This document shows, piece after piece, positions 1 to 9,386 of a stretch of DNA of 64,000 nucleotides. The DNA lies in NCBI RefSeq assembly GCF_007859915.1, contig NZ_SJPM01000004.1, positions 180,781-244,780 on the forward strand, read 5' to 3'. Position numbers and translations under genes: made by a program. The DNA is from Neorhodopirellula pilleata. Lineage in GTDB: Bacteria; Planctomycetota; Planctomycetia; Pirellulales; Pirellulaceae. Position 1 is the stretch's first letter, and every line of letters starts with the position of its first letter. The notes under the pieces were generated by a model. It was given only the letters and a program-made list of their open reading frames with translations, did not search any database and had not been told where the DNA came from.

Positions 1-1637
1 TCGCGAGTTTCTTTGCGAATGGCATCTGCCAGTGTGATAAAACCGCAAACATGTTCCTCATTGCCAACAACCACGACGGTTCGCCCTGCTTCCTGCATCG
101 ACTCAAGTTGCTCATGAACTTCGGGCGTCTCCTGGCCCCGCTGTTCCAAGTAGCGATGCGATCCAAGCCAAAAGGCTTTTCCGTTGATAACGCCCGCCGC
201 ACCTTTGCCTTGGATCGTTTCAAAGTTGTCGGCGGCGACCAACTCAATGTTCCTGCGTTTCGCTTCATCGACAATTGCACGTGCGAGCGGATGATTGCTG
301 TTGAGTTCCAAAGCACCGGCTCGCATCAGTAGTTCGGCTTCATCGTGTCCATTCATCGGCACAACATCCACCACAGCGGGCGCTCCCTGCGTGAGCGTGC
401 CGGTTTTGTCCATCGCAATCGCCTTCAGTTGAGCCGGTAGCTCAATGAACACTCCACCTTTGATGAGGACGCCGTTTCGGGCAGCCGCCGCCAAAGCAGC
501 AACGACGCTGACAGGCGTGGAAATCACGAGGGCACAAGGACACGCGATCACCAGCAGAACCAGCGAGCGGTACAGCCACACGGACCAAGCACCGTCAAAA
601 GCCAATGGCGGTATCAGCAGCATCAACAGAGCCACGATCATCACAGCGGGCGTGTAAACAGCCGCGAATTTTTCGACCCACTTCTCGGATGGAGCACGCT
701 TGGAACCAGCATCGCCCACCATCTTGATGATGCGAGCAAGCGTCGTATCGTCGGCAGCTTTGGTCGTTTCAATTTCCAACAGTCCGTCACCGTTGATGGT
801 TCCGGCAAAAACCTCGTCGCCCAACTCTTTTTCAACAGGAACGCTCTCTCCGGTGATCGGAGCTTGATTGACGCCGCTAGTGCCGCTGATAACTCGACCA
901 TCAAGAGGTATCTTCTCACCGGGACGCACAACGACTGTCGAACCCACGGTAACCTCCGCCGGAGCCACGTCTCTGACCTCACCCGTTTCATCTCGGAAGT
1001 GAGCCGTCGGAGGCGACAGGTCCATCAAAGACGCAATCGCTCGGCGTGCCCGGCCAACACTCCACGATTCCAGCAACAGGGATAGCGAAAACAAAAAAGC
1101 GACGGTCGCGCCCTCGAACCATTCGCCGATCAGCACCGCTCCAACGACGGCCACCGACATCAACAAGTTCATGTCGGGGCGAAACGAGATGAGTGACCGC
1201 CATGCTTTCGGCAGCACCATCAAAAGCCCGGCCAAAATGCCGATGCAGTACAAAGCGATCGACGCCCACGGTACGGATTCCGACTCACCGGCAAAGGTCA
1301 GTTGCCAAATCAACCCGGCCAATCCGAACAGCCCACTTACCGCAGTCAGAATCGAACGCTGATGCAGTTGCCAAAATGTTTGGTCTTCACCCGCTGCACT
1401 GCCGCCTCGCCAAGGTTCGGATTTGAGCCCAGACCTCTCAACGGCAGTCAGCACATCCGCCCGCGAAATGTCCAACGACGACGTATCGACGGTCAGCTTT
1501 CCATTAAGCAAATCAAAACCAAGCCGGTCTTGATCGCCAATCAACGGTATCAACTCACGTTTGAGCAGCGATACTTCTTCGGCACAGTCCATGCCGTGGA
1601 TTCGTAAAATGATCGGTTCGTTGATAGGGTCATTCAT
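1..1637 (-). CDS. P1B-type heavy-metal ATPase (Zn/Cd/Pb-type), 3' part outside the window
   Basis: This is an inner-membrane metal-exporting P-type ATPase that pumps soft divalent or monovalent metals with ATP. Reading from ATG 1637, the N-terminal metal-binding domain carries GMDCAEE, with only one Cys of the usual CxxC. Membrane segments follow, then the TGES actuator loop, the CPC metal motif at residues 366-368, the phosphorylation motif DKTGT at Asp410, and the HP-locus motif SNHPLA. The frame is still open at the window edge, so the hinge and last helices are not seen. The start overlaps the stop of the upstream transporter as ATGA, which indicates translational coupling. CPC plus HP locus assigns P1B; the choice between ZntA/CadA and CopA type is an inference favouring ZntA, since the last helix is missing. 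Confidence 0.93.
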   Translation of the reverse strand, partial: MNDPINEPIILRIHGMDCAEEVSLLKRELIPLIGDQDRLGFDLLNGKLTVDTSSLDISRADVLTAVERSGLKSEPWRGGSAAGEDQTFWQLHQRSILTAVSGLFGLAGLIWQLTFAGESESVPWASIALYCIGILAGLLMVLPKAWRSLISFRPDMNLLMSVAVVGAVLIGEWFEGATVAFLFSLSLLLESWSVGRARRAIASLMDLSPPTAHFRDETGEVRDVAPAEVTVGSTVVVRPGEKIPLDGRVISGTSGVNQAPITGESVPVEKELGDEVFAGTINGDGLLEIETTKAADDTTLARIIKMVGDAGSKRAPSEKWVEKFAAVYTPAVMIVALLMLLIPPLAFDGAWSVWLYRSLVLLVIACPCALVISTPVSVVAALAAAARNGVLIKGGVFIELPAQLKAIAMDKTGTLTQGAPAVVDVVPMNGHDEAELLMRAGALELNSNHPLARAIVDEAKRRNIELVAADNFETIQGKGAAGVINGKAFWLGSHRYLEQRGQETPEVHEQLESMQEAGRTVVVVGNEEHVCGFITLADAIRKETR

Positions 1638-2278
1638 TCGTTCGTTTCAACCTCAGACGGAGTTACATTCCAAGCGTCACGCCCTGCTTCAAAGGCTTCC
1701 CAAGCGACGTATGGCACAATCAACAGTGCGGCCACGGGATCAGCCCACCACCAACCTTGCCACTGAACCAGCCCAATGCCGATCAAGACGACGATGGTTT
1801 GGTACTCGCAAATCATCGTGTCGATGGCGTCATATTTCAGAGTCGCCGAATCGGTCTTCTTGCCATAGTGATACTTGCCCCACGCCAACATCGGGTTGAC
1901 GACTAACGACACCAGCAAGATGCCAATGCCCCACCACGACATCGACGAAGTTTCTTGACTGATGAACTTGCTGATCGCCTCGTAGCAGATGAACAGGACA
2001 GCGATGGTAAATGCAGTCGACAAAACACTCAACGCGATCTTCTTTCGTTTACGCTTCGCTCGCTCATCAATTCCATTGGCAACGCCGTTCAGTTGCCAAA
2101 TCATAAACGCTGCGGAGTTCGCTTCGACGATGCTATCGACACCCCAACTGATCAATGCCGAACTGCCCGTCATGAACCCAGCCGTCAGCGAGATCGCCAC
2201 CTCGATGATGTTGTAGATCAAGCTGGCAATCTCGACGTTGCGGCCCTTGCGAATCCATTTAGTTCGTTCTTCGCTCAT
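1634..2278 (-). CDS. CDF-like cation transporter, membrane domain only
   Basis: A 214-residue polytopic membrane protein resembling cation diffusion facilitators, which exchange divalent metal for protons. Helix 2 shows SALISWGVDSIVE, keeping the Asp expected at the metal site. The helix 5 equivalent reads YDAIDTMICE, where Asp replaces the common His/Asp pattern. The C-terminal cytoplasmic dimerisation domain of typical CDFs (around 300 residues) is absent. The start overlaps the stop of the thioredoxin gene by ATGA, and its own stop overlaps the ATPase start, so these three genes are one coupled unit. Transported metal is unknown; a role in export fits the context. Confidence 0.75.
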   Translation of the reverse strand: MSEERTKWIRKGRNVEIASLIYNIIEVAISLTAGFMTGSSALISWGVDSIVEANSAAFMIWQLNGVANGIDERAKRKRKKIALSVLSTAFTIAVLFICYEAISKFISQETSSMSWWGIGILLVSLVVNPMLAWGKYHYGKKTDSATLKYDAIDTMICEYQTIVVLIGIGLVQWQGWWWADPVAALLIVPYVAWEAFEAGRDAWNVTPSEVETNE

Positions 2279-2730
2279 CCCAATTCCTCCTCGATCAAGT
2301 GTTCCGATAGAGCTTCCAACAGCTCTTTGTGGCTTTGCGTTCCAACAAGCCTTTGCACCTCAATTCCATCAACGAATATCAGCAGCATTGGGTATTTGTC
2401 GATGTTGTACTTCTCTTTGATGAACGGGTTTTGGTCGATGTTCAATTCGGCGATTTTGGCTCTGCCCGACAAGTCCGATGCAAGTTCACGAATCGTCGGC
2501 TTCATGGCGATGCAAGGCTGACACCAAGGTGCCCACATATCGACCAATACGGGAAGCACACTGTCGATGACCTCGTTTTGAAAATTCGCGTCGGTTAATT
2601 GAATGGGATCGGCATCATTCACGGATGCAGTGTCGTTCACCGGCGACGAATCGCGACCGCATCCGGCAGCGAGCAGAACGAGAACGACAAGAGTCTTTGC
2701 GGAGTGATGATGATGATTCGTAAACGACAT
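2275..2730 (-). CDS. Thioredoxin-fold lipoprotein
   Basis: A 151-residue secreted thioredoxin-like protein. The N-terminus has a natural HHHH run, a hydrophobic segment and a lipobox ending LLAAGC, so it is probably anchored to a membrane outside the cytoplasm. The active site is WCQPC, and the cis-Pro loop is seen as YPMLLIF. It would reduce or shuffle disulfides, plausibly protecting or delivering metals to the Cys-rich proteins encoded nearby. It lies downstream of the HMA protein gene and is ATGA-coupled to the CDF-like gene. The fold assignment is firm; the link to metal handling is inference. Confidence 0.85.
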   Translation of the reverse strand: MSFTNHHHHSAKTLVVLVLLAAGCGRDSSPVNDTASVNDADPIQLTDANFQNEVIDSVLPVLVDMWAPWCQPCIAMKPTIRELASDLSGRAKIAELNIDQNPFIKEKYNIDKYPMLLIFVDGIEVQRLVGTQSHKELLEALSEHLIEEELG

Positions 2731-2772
2731 GACGAGTTATTCGCTTTGGACAATGATTCGCCAACGACCGCC

Positions 2773-2794
2773 GATGCGAGGGATTCCTCGCATC
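2773..2794 (-). terminator. Perfect hairpin after the HMA gene
   Basis: Nine-base perfect arms GATGCGAGG and CCTCGCATC enclose a four-base loop between the stop of the HMA gene and the thioredoxin gene. No clear T-run follows on the minus strand, so it may be a processing or attenuating hairpin rather than a full terminator. Confidence 0.45.
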
Positions 2795-2824
2795 GACGGC
2801 AGAGAAGCAATCATTCGCTGGGGA

Positions 2825-3181
2825 CTATTTCTTCGGTTTGGACGTGAACGTTCCGCTCGGGCCTTCGAGCTTCACCGGTTCCTTGCCAGCTTTCTCGATC
2901 GCTTCCCACATTTGCAGCGGCGATGGGGTCGCGCTGCTCTTGGGGGTCACGGTCGCGGTCTTCGACTTGACATCCATCTTGACGTCGCCGACGCCGGAGA
3001 CTTCGGTCAACTTCGCCGCCACCTTCTTGGCGCAGTTCTCACAAGTGAGAACCTTCAAGGTGATGGTGGTTTTGGTCGTCGAAGCGCCGACCGCATCGGC
3101 GGCATTGGCAACGCGGCTATGGGCCGTCATGCAAATGGCAGCGGCGAACGTCAGGACAAGACATAGGGAGATACGGTACAT
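2825..3181 (-). CDS. Secreted HMA-domain metal-binding protein (MerP-like)
   Basis: A 118-residue protein with a cleavable signal peptide (about residues 1-27) followed by one heavy-metal-associated domain. The usual GMTCxxC loop reads VLTCENCAKKV, so both metal-binding Cys are present. The lysine-rich tail (KPKK) ends the protein. The ATG is preceded by a good ribosome site (AAAGGAA). It is the first gene of the HMA-thioredoxin-CDF-ATPase unit, just downstream of a rho-independent terminator at 3225-3295, so it probably has its own promoter. It likely passes Cu(I), Hg or Zn to a membrane partner; the metal is not determined by sequence. Confidence 0.85.
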   Translation of the reverse strand: MYRISLCLVLTFAAAICMTAHSRVANAADAVGASTTKTTITLKVLTCENCAKKVAAKLTEVSGVGDVKMDVKSKTATVTPKSSATPSPLQMWEAIEKAGKEPVKLEGPSGTFTSKPKK

Positions 3182-3224
3182 TTTCAGATTCCTTTCAGGT
3201 AACTAACAGAAACTCAAGACCAGA

Positions 3225-3295
3225 CAAAAAAACGTGGCTGGGGGCGAGCGACTCAGCGGGCTGGCCAAATGCGCTACCGTTTTTCCCCCAGCCAC
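3225..3295 (-). terminator. Rho-independent terminator of the third RND operon
   Basis: Perfect 11-base arms at 3285-3295 and 3234-3244 (GTGGCTGGGGG / CCCCCAGCCAC) are followed on the minus strand by a run of T at 3226-3232. It separates the RND operon (ending at 3375) from the HMA gene. Confidence 0.7.
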
Positions 3296-3328
3296 TACTG
3301 ATCAAACGGCTATCGCTGTGGGTGGGTT

Positions 3329-3366
3329 GAGGATTCAACTTTGGCCAAGGGCATGGTTGAATCCTC
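3329..3366 (-). terminator. Hairpin directly after the Cys-rich lipoprotein stop
   Basis: Perfect 11-base arms GAGGATTCAAC (3329-3339) and GTTGAATCCTC (3356-3366) lie just past the stop codon at 3375. No T-run follows, so it may protect the 3' end; the stronger terminator is at 3225-3295. Confidence 0.4.
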
Positions 3367-3374
3367 GCTGTTCT

Positions 3375-3743
3375 CTATTCTTCCGGTTGCGGTGGTTTGT
3401 GGCCCGTCTTGGCTTCGTAAGTCGCTGCGAACTTGTCGAAACGTTTGGGGCTGCAAATGAAACACTGTGATTCTGGTCGATCGTGCTCGTCGCACCAATC
3501 TCCATCCTCCTTGAACTTCGACACCAGCGACTTGTCGCAGAGCGCACATTCTTCCTCGGGCACACCATGTTCGACGCACCACCAACCACCGTGGCTGTGA
3601 TCGACGTTGGTTGCCGCGACGGGATCTGCTGCACCGTCGCTTGTGACTTGGTCTTTATTGCATCCACTCAAGCCGATCGCCATGGCGGCGATGGTTGCGA
3701 GCGAGATGCCTTTGAAGCTAGTCATCCAATTCATCATTGTCAT
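3375..3743 (-). CDS. Cys/His-rich metal-binding lipoprotein with tandem CxEHxxPExxC modules
   Basis: A 122-residue lipoprotein: short N-terminal hydrophobic segment and lipobox ending GLSGC, then two modules. The first is WCVEHGVPEEECALC and the second WCDEHDRPESQCFIC. The same module occurs in the adaptor encoded at 7000-8685, so both proteins probably bind the same metal in the periplasm. ATG 3743 was chosen because a strong ribosome site (GAAGGAGA) sits seven bases upstream; an open frame continues further but would overlap the pump gene. It is the last gene of the third RND operon. Metal specificity is unknown. Confidence 0.8.
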   Translation of the reverse strand: MTMMNWMTSFKGISLATIAAMAIGLSGCNKDQVTSDGAADPVAATNVDHSHGGWWCVEHGVPEEECALCDKSLVSKFKEDGDWCDEHDRPESQCFICSPKRFDKFAATYEAKTGHKPPQPEE

Positions 3744-3777
3744 CGTAAAATTCTCCTTCGGCATGGCCGAACTAAAG

Positions 3778-6700
3778 TTAGACCGATGCCGTTTCAGACG
3801 CGCGCCTGATATCCGGGTCAATCGGTTCATGGGGTTCAAGACGATGACCGTCATCGTCATCACCTGCATCAGCATCACTGCGCAGTTTTTCCATCGGCGT
3901 GTTGAACACGACGTAGAGCACTCGAAGCACGAGCAAACTCATCACCATCGCGCTGCACACGCCGCCAATGACCACCGTTGCCAGTGGTCGTTGCACTTCG
4001 GCGCCCATCCCGGTGCTGAATGCCATCGGGACGAATCCAAGGCTCGCCACGAGCGTCGTCATCAAGATTGGACGCAATCGTGTCATCGCGGCCTCTTCGA
4101 CCGCTTCGTCAAGTGATCGCCCTTTTCGTCGCAGTTGCCGAATCGTTGACACAAGCAGCATGTCATCGAGCACCGCGACTCCGGACAATGCGATGAATCC
4201 AACCGCTGCCGAAATCGAAAACGGCATGTCGCGAATCCACAACGCCAGAATCCCGCCAATCCACGCGAATGGAACGCCTGTAAAGACTCGGAACGAGTCA
4301 ACCCAGTTGCGATAGGTCATGTAAAGCAGCGAGAGAATCATTAGGAGTGCAATTGGCACCACGATCATCAGGCGGGTTTGAGCACGCTGTAGATTCTCGA
4401 ATTGCCCACCCCATTCGATGCGGTAGCGTCCGGCGGGCAATTGCACCTTTTCAGCAACCACACGTTGAGCTTCGGCAACAAAGCTGCCCAAGTCGCGACC
4501 ACGGACATTCGATTCAATTGTGATCCGTCGTTGATACCAATCTCGCTTGATCGTGTTCCAACCTTCCACGGTTTCGATCGTGGCCAGTCGGGAGAGCGGG
4601 ATACGTTCGCCAGATGGCGTGGCAACCAAGATTTGCTTGATGGCCTCCGGATTAGCGCGAGCTTCTTCAGGCAGTCGGATGATCAGTGGAAACCGCAATT
4701 GGCCTTCGTAGACTTCGCCGACGTTATGCGTGCCCAAAGAGCGGACAAGATTCATGACCGTGCTGGCGGGGACTCCGTAGCGAGCGATCTGGTCTTGGTT
4801 GATGCGAATTTGCAGAACCGGCTGACCAGAAACCTGTTCGACTTTCACGTCTTCCGAACCGGGAATCGAGTTGAGTGCCCGCTCAATTTCTTCGGCTTTC
4901 TCTACCATCACATCCAAGTCATCGCCGTAAAGAATCGCGGCGACATCCGAGCGTACACCCGAGATCATTTCGTTCATTCGCATTTCAATCGGCTGCGACA
5001 TCGCCAATCGCGGACCGGGTAGATCACGCAGCTCTTCCTGCACCTTGATCACCAATTCATCCTGCGTTTCGGCGCGCGTCCATTTCTCACGTGGATGCAG
5101 CGTCAGAAACAAGTCGGTCAACTCCGTACCCATTGGGTCGGTCGCCACCTCCGCCGTTCCGATGCGACTCCAGACCTGTGCGACTTCATCCGGAAACTTT
5201 TCCAGAATGACCTGTTCCATTTTCGTGTTGTAACGCATGGATTCTTCCAGCGTCGTCCCCGCGAGTCGCACCACGTTGATTGTGATAGCACCTTCAGAAA
5301 GTCGTGGGACGAACTCGCTGCCGAGATTCGGAGCGACGAGGCCAAACACGGTTACGAGTAACAACAGGGCCGATCCGATAATGAACGTCTTGTGGTGCAT
5401 CGTGAACCGCAATACCGGCGCGTAGAGGCGTTTTAACACGCGAATCAGTAGCGGCTCGGTTTCCTTGATGTTCTTGGGAAGGAACAGACTCGCCAACACG
5501 GGCATCAGTGTCAGTGAAAGAACCATCGACCCGGCAAGAGCCATAATCACGGTCATTGCCATCGGTCGGAACAGCTTGCCTTCGATGCCTTCAAGCGTCA
5601 GGATCGGCAAGTAGACGATCATGATGATCAGTTCGCCAAACATGGTCGGCTTGCGAACCTCAACCGCCGCATCGCGAATGATCTGCAAGCGACTGCGACC
5701 GTCCGACTTGTGCGTCAAGCAACGAACGCAGTTCTCGATCATCACGACTGAACTATCTACGACCAATCCGAAGTCGATGGCACCGAGGCTAAGCAAGCTG
5801 GCAGCAATGCCGAACTTCAGCATTCCTGAGAACGCGAACAGCATCGACAGCGGAATTGCGAGCGCCACAATGATTCCTGCTCGCAGATTTCCCAGGAAAA
5901 TGAACAACACTGCAACGACCAGCAAACCGCCCTCGAACAGATTCTTCTGAACCGTGTGAATGACATGATCAATTAGCTCGGTACGGTCATAGACCGTTTG
6001 AATCTTGACGCCAGCAGGGAGTGATTCCTGAATACCTTCGATCTTTTCTTTGATGGCCCAAGTGACGTCGTGGCTGTTTTCGCCCATCAGCATGAAGCCC
6101 AACCCCAACACCGCTTCACCGCGACCGTTTGCCGTGACCGCGCCCCGCCGAATCTCATGCCCAATCATCACATCGGCGACGTCGCGAATGCGAACTGGCA
6201 CGCCATCCTTGGAAGTGATGACGATGTCTTCGATCTCCTTGATATTGACCGTTCGGCCAATTCCATGCACCAGCAGCATTTCGCTGCCGTCAGTGACCGT
6301 ACCGCCGCCGACATTCTCGTTGTTCGTTTCAATTGCATCAGATACCTGCTCGAAGGTCAGGCCGTACTTGAACAGCCCTTCGGGATCGAGACGAATCTGA
6401 TATTGCTTCTCGTACCCGCCCCAACTGTTCACTTCGGCCACACCTCGAACCGATCGCAACTGTGGCTTGACCACCCAGTCGTGAATCGTTCGCAACTCGG
6501 TCATGCGTTTAATACGCTCGGCCTGAGAGGCTTCCGAGAAGTCAACACCGTCGTAAACCAGAACGTAGTGAAAGACTTCGCCCAAACCGGTCGAGACCGG
6601 ACCCATCTGCGGTCGGCTGATACCGTCGGGTAGCTCGACTGTGGATAACCGTTCGTTAATCAACTGACGAGCAAAATAGATGTCGATGCCATCATCAAAA

Positions 6701-6987
6701 ATGACCACGACCTGTGACAGACCGAACTTGGAGATCGAACGCAATTCGTGGAGTCCCGGCAATCCGCTGATTGCCTGCTCGACGGGAAAGGTGATCTGCC
6801 GTTCGATTTCTTCAGACGCCAGCGACGGGGCGACCGTGTTGATCTGAATTTGAACCGGTGTGGTGTCCGGGAATGCGTCGATATCGAGCTGTTGGAGTGA
6901 GAACACGCCTACAACCGCGAACAACGCCGCCGTTAGTATCACGAGCGCACGATGGCGCAGTGATACGTCGATTAGCCAATTTAGCAT
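3778..6987 (-). CDS. Heavy-metal efflux RND pump, CzcA/CusA family (third pump)
   Basis: A 1069-residue proton-driven inner-membrane pump. It starts MLNWLIDVSLRHRALVIL, has twelve predicted membrane helices with two large periplasmic loops, and the helix 4 proton-relay segment reads GAIDFGLVVDSSVVMIEN with the conserved Asp, Asp and Glu. The last residues form an acidic/His tail (DADAGDDDDGHRL) in place of a short end. Length is normal for the HME-RND class. The adaptor gene ends 12 bases upstream, and the Cys-rich lipoprotein follows. Family membership is certain; the metal (Cu/Ag against Zn/Co/Cd) cannot be read safely. Confidence 0.95.
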   Translation of the reverse strand: MLNWLIDVSLRHRALVILTAALFAVVGVFSLQQLDIDAFPDTTPVQIQINTVAPSLASEEIERQITFPVEQAISGLPGLHELRSISKFGLSQVVVIFDDGIDIYFARQLINERLSTVELPDGISRPQMGPVSTGLGEVFHYVLVYDGVDFSEASQAERIKRMTELRTIHDWVVKPQLRSVRGVAEVNSWGGYEKQYQIRLDPEGLFKYGLTFEQVSDAIETNNENVGGGTVTDGSEMLLVHGIGRTVNIKEIEDIVITSKDGVPVRIRDVADVMIGHEIRRGAVTANGRGEAVLGLGFMLMGENSHDVTWAIKEKIEGIQESLPAGVKIQTVYDRTELIDHVIHTVQKNLFEGGLLVVAVLFIFLGNLRAGIIVALAIPLSMLFAFSGMLKFGIAASLLSLGAIDFGLVVDSSVVMIENCVRCLTHKSDGRSRLQIIRDAAVEVRKPTMFGELIIMIVYLPILTLEGIEGKLFRPMAMTVIMALAGSMVLSLTLMPVLASLFLPKNIKETEPLLIRVLKRLYAPVLRFTMHHKTFIIGSALLLLVTVFGLVAPNLGSEFVPRLSEGAITINVVRLAGTTLEESMRYNTKMEQVILEKFPDEVAQVWSRIGTAEVATDPMGTELTDLFLTLHPREKWTRAETQDELVIKVQEELRDLPGPRLAMSQPIEMRMNEMISGVRSDVAAILYGDDLDVMVEKAEEIERALNSIPGSEDVKVEQVSGQPVLQIRINQDQIARYGVPASTVMNLVRSLGTHNVGEVYEGQLRFPLIIRLPEEARANPEAIKQILVATPSGERIPLSRLATIETVEGWNTIKRDWYQRRITIESNVRGRDLGSFVAEAQRVVAEKVQLPAGRYRIEWGGQFENLQRAQTRLMIVVPIALLMILSLLYMTYRNWVDSFRVFTGVPFAWIGGILALWIRDMPFSISAAVGFIALSGVAVLDDMLLVSTIRQLRRKGRSLDEAVEEAAMTRLRPILMTTLVASLGFVPMAFSTGMGAEVQRPLATVVIGGVCSAMVMSLLVLRVLYVVFNTPMEKLRSDADAGDDDDGHRLEPHEPIDPDIRRASETASV

Positions 6988-6999
6988 CCGTGCTCTCCT

Positions 7000-8685
7000 T
7001 TATTCTGCGACGCAGTCGCAGCCTGCACCAAGATTGTTTTTTAGTAACTGCGCTCGCAGCACGTCACTGCCCGCTGCGGCGATCACTTCACCGGGAAGCA
7101 CACCAGAAATGACTTCCGTGAATTCTCCGTTCGTTGCACCCAAGCGTACCGAACGGACGTGAAAGACTTTGAAGCTGTCGGGACTGTCGAAGTAATGCTT
7201 GTCACGCACGAAAACAACTTGGCAGCAACCCTCCCAGTGTGACGATCCGTTGGGAATCACGATGGCGTCTGGCTCTTCCCTCAATATGATTTGGCCCGTA
7301 CCGAACGTTTCGCTTCGTAACTTGCCGTCAACGTTCGGCAGCATTGCTCGCACCTGCACCATCCGCGTTTGCGAGTCCGCCGCCGTGCTGATCCAGTCCA
7401 ACTTGCCTTCCACTTCATAGCGACTGCCATCGGCTTGAAAGCGAATTGGTTGCCCGACAGCAAGCTGATCCATGTTCTCTAGTGGAACATTGAGTGTGAG
7501 CCACATCTGGCTGGTGTTCGCGACTTCAAACAGAATGCGAGTCGGGTCAACGACTTCACCCGGAGCAACATGCCGTTGTGTGACGAAGCCTTCGATCGGC
7601 GAAACGATCGGTATTAAGTTCGACGTGATTGTCTTGCTGTTGAGTTGGGCGCGAATCTCATCGGGAATTCCCAGCAAACGCAGATTGTCGAGGACTTGTC
7701 GCTCAGACAAGCCTCGCAGCGATTCGGTTTCGATCGGCAATCCAAGATTTCGCAACGACTGTTCAGCGGACAACACATCCGCTTGAGCTTTGGACAGGGC
7801 AGCTTCAGCATCGAGAATCCGCGACCCCGCAATCGCACTTCGAGCTTGATTAAGCCGCGAGACGTTTTGTCGTTGCAGGTTTTCTTCGGCCAACGCCCGC
7901 AGTAGATTCGTTTTTAGATCACCGACTTGTGCCGCATCCACGACGGCGAGAACTTCTCCCTTGGTGACCAAATCGCCAACGCCCTTGGTTACCAACCAAA
8001 CGCTTCCGGGAACTCGCGATGCCAAGCTCGCTTGCTTCGTGGGGTCGTAAACAATCTCCCCGCTGCCAGTGATCGCTTCGACAATCGGAGCACGTTCAAT
8101 CAATTCCACATCAACGCCAGCCTGCTTCACTGACTCAATGGAAGCGAACTGAATCCGGGTCTGGTAAATCTTACAGGCACTGTTGTTCTCTTTACGCGGA
8201 GCCACGGCCAAAGCGCGAGCGGCTCGCTCAAGATCGCTTGGCAATATCGACGGCGTCTCCTTCATCTGTGCTACATCGGGATGATCAAGCACGCAGTTGT
8301 GAACGCCATGTACCTCGCACCAACCGTAGTCGGGGCCTTTGGGCATCAGGGTGGGATCACACTCGACACAAATGGATTCAGGCACGGCGTGTTCTTCACA
8401 CCAATCGTCGGCGATCGTCTCGACACTCCCAGTCAAAGCGGCGAACTTAGGAATTCGCCAGTCATTGTGGTGTCCGTAGTAGAAGACCGCAGCAAATCCG
8501 ATCAGAACCAACGTCGGCCCGATGCTGCTCAACACAAGGGATAGCCCTCGCCGGAGCGGTCCGCCTTGCCCTATTTCCTTCCCCGTCTCGGGCTCGACTG
8601 TATCGACCTGATGACCGTTGACGGACCGCTCCGCCGGATGACGCGACGGGTTCTGTTTCGGCGCATCAACAATGGGATGACTCAT
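7000..8685 (-). CDS. RND periplasmic adaptor (CusB/HlyD family) with Cys-rich N-terminal modules
   Basis: A 561-residue membrane-fusion protein that links the pump at 3778-6987 to an outer-membrane channel. After a cytoplasmic N-terminus and one membrane helix (about residues 50-75) come Cys-rich modules WCEEHAVPESICVEC and WCEVHGVHNC, then the barrel-sandwich, helical hairpin and beta-barrel domains of HlyD-type adaptors. It ends with a short Cys pair (GAGCDC). ATG 8685 has AGCAGGAG seven bases upstream; longer frames lack a ribosome site. The modules match those of the lipoprotein at 3375-3743, suggesting metal loading from or to it. Confidence 0.9.
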   Translation of the reverse strand: MSHPIVDAPKQNPSRHPAERSVNGHQVDTVEPETGKEIGQGGPLRRGLSLVLSSIGPTLVLIGFAAVFYYGHHNDWRIPKFAALTGSVETIADDWCEEHAVPESICVECDPTLMPKGPDYGWCEVHGVHNCVLDHPDVAQMKETPSILPSDLERAARALAVAPRKENNSACKIYQTRIQFASIESVKQAGVDVELIERAPIVEAITGSGEIVYDPTKQASLASRVPGSVWLVTKGVGDLVTKGEVLAVVDAAQVGDLKTNLLRALAEENLQRQNVSRLNQARSAIAGSRILDAEAALSKAQADVLSAEQSLRNLGLPIETESLRGLSERQVLDNLRLLGIPDEIRAQLNSKTITSNLIPIVSPIEGFVTQRHVAPGEVVDPTRILFEVANTSQMWLTLNVPLENMDQLAVGQPIRFQADGSRYEVEGKLDWISTAADSQTRMVQVRAMLPNVDGKLRSETFGTGQIILREEPDAIVIPNGSSHWEGCCQVVFVRDKHYFDSPDSFKVFHVRSVRLGATNGEFTEVISGVLPGEVIAAAGSDVLRAQLLKNNLGAGCDCVAE

Positions 8686-8860
8686 GGAACGACTCCTGCT
8701 GGCAAAAGATTGGACAAGCTCGAAACGCAACCGTTGCGATTTCAAGCACGAACCGTGGGTGCAGGCCAACCAGACAAGTCGAATCAAACCGAGCAGCGAC
8801 GAACCAAATTTGGTAACAGCAACGCAGTTCGCTGGTTTGCGAGCGATGGCCAGCAGCGGC

Positions 8861-9256
8861 CTAGATTAAGAGAGAAGCGTGCGCAAGGCGCAACAATCGA
8901 CCAGTAGGTAGACCAAGTCGGCGAGGTTGCTCCTCGAACCGAGCCACACGAGCTTCCGATAAATCGAGCGTGTCCAAACAAAGAGGGGCAAAATCCAGCA
9001 TCGACAGAACGTCGATCGCTACCCGATGCCCCATCTCTGGTGTGATCTGGCACTCACATCCGGATTCACACGGACAAGGCGAATCCATGGGCGGCATTTC
9101 GCTCTCTCCACACGGTTCGTCCTGATTCTTGGAGCAAGAGCACGAATGCGTGACCGCAGCCTCAACGCCATCCGCATGACATTCCTCCATGGCACAACAC
9201 ACGGGGCAAGCAATTACCCGCAATGCGATGAACAAAAGAAGAAGCAAACGAAACAT
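8861..9256 (-). CDS. Small secreted Cys-rich protein
   Basis: A 131-residue protein with a signal peptide (MFRLLLLLFIALRVIA) followed by about fifteen Cys between residues 17 and 70, including CPVCC, CSCSKN, CPCESGCEC. The C-terminal half is Leu/Arg-rich and has no recognisable fold. It lies between the DUF3147 gene and the third RND adaptor, in the same direction. A role in binding or sensing thiophilic metal in the periplasm is inferred from composition and neighbours only. Confidence 0.6.
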   Translation of the reverse strand: MFRLLLLLFIALRVIACPVCCAMEECHADGVEAAVTHSCSCSKNQDEPCGESEMPPMDSPCPCESGCECQITPEMGHRVAIDVLSMLDFAPLCLDTLDLSEARVARFEEQPRRLGLPTGRLLRLAHASLLI

Positions 9257-9386
9257 CAGGGAATTGTAAAATACATGGAGCGGGCCATCCGTACTATGGC
9301 TGGATTGTAGGCAGTATCACGCCACGCGTCAACCTCATCACTGGATGCCCGATGAAAGTACTCGGTACCTGAATTCTAAGGTCCAG

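Noticed and set aside
2275..2730. HHHH run as an engineered tag
   Set aside because: It precedes a natural signal peptide in a metal-resistance operon and has no vector sequence around it.
4402..5022. Long plus-strand open frame (206 codons) antisense to the third RND pump
   Set aside because: It lies fully inside a clear RND gene on the other strand, has no ribosome site and no domain; such shadows are common in GC-rich coding DNA.
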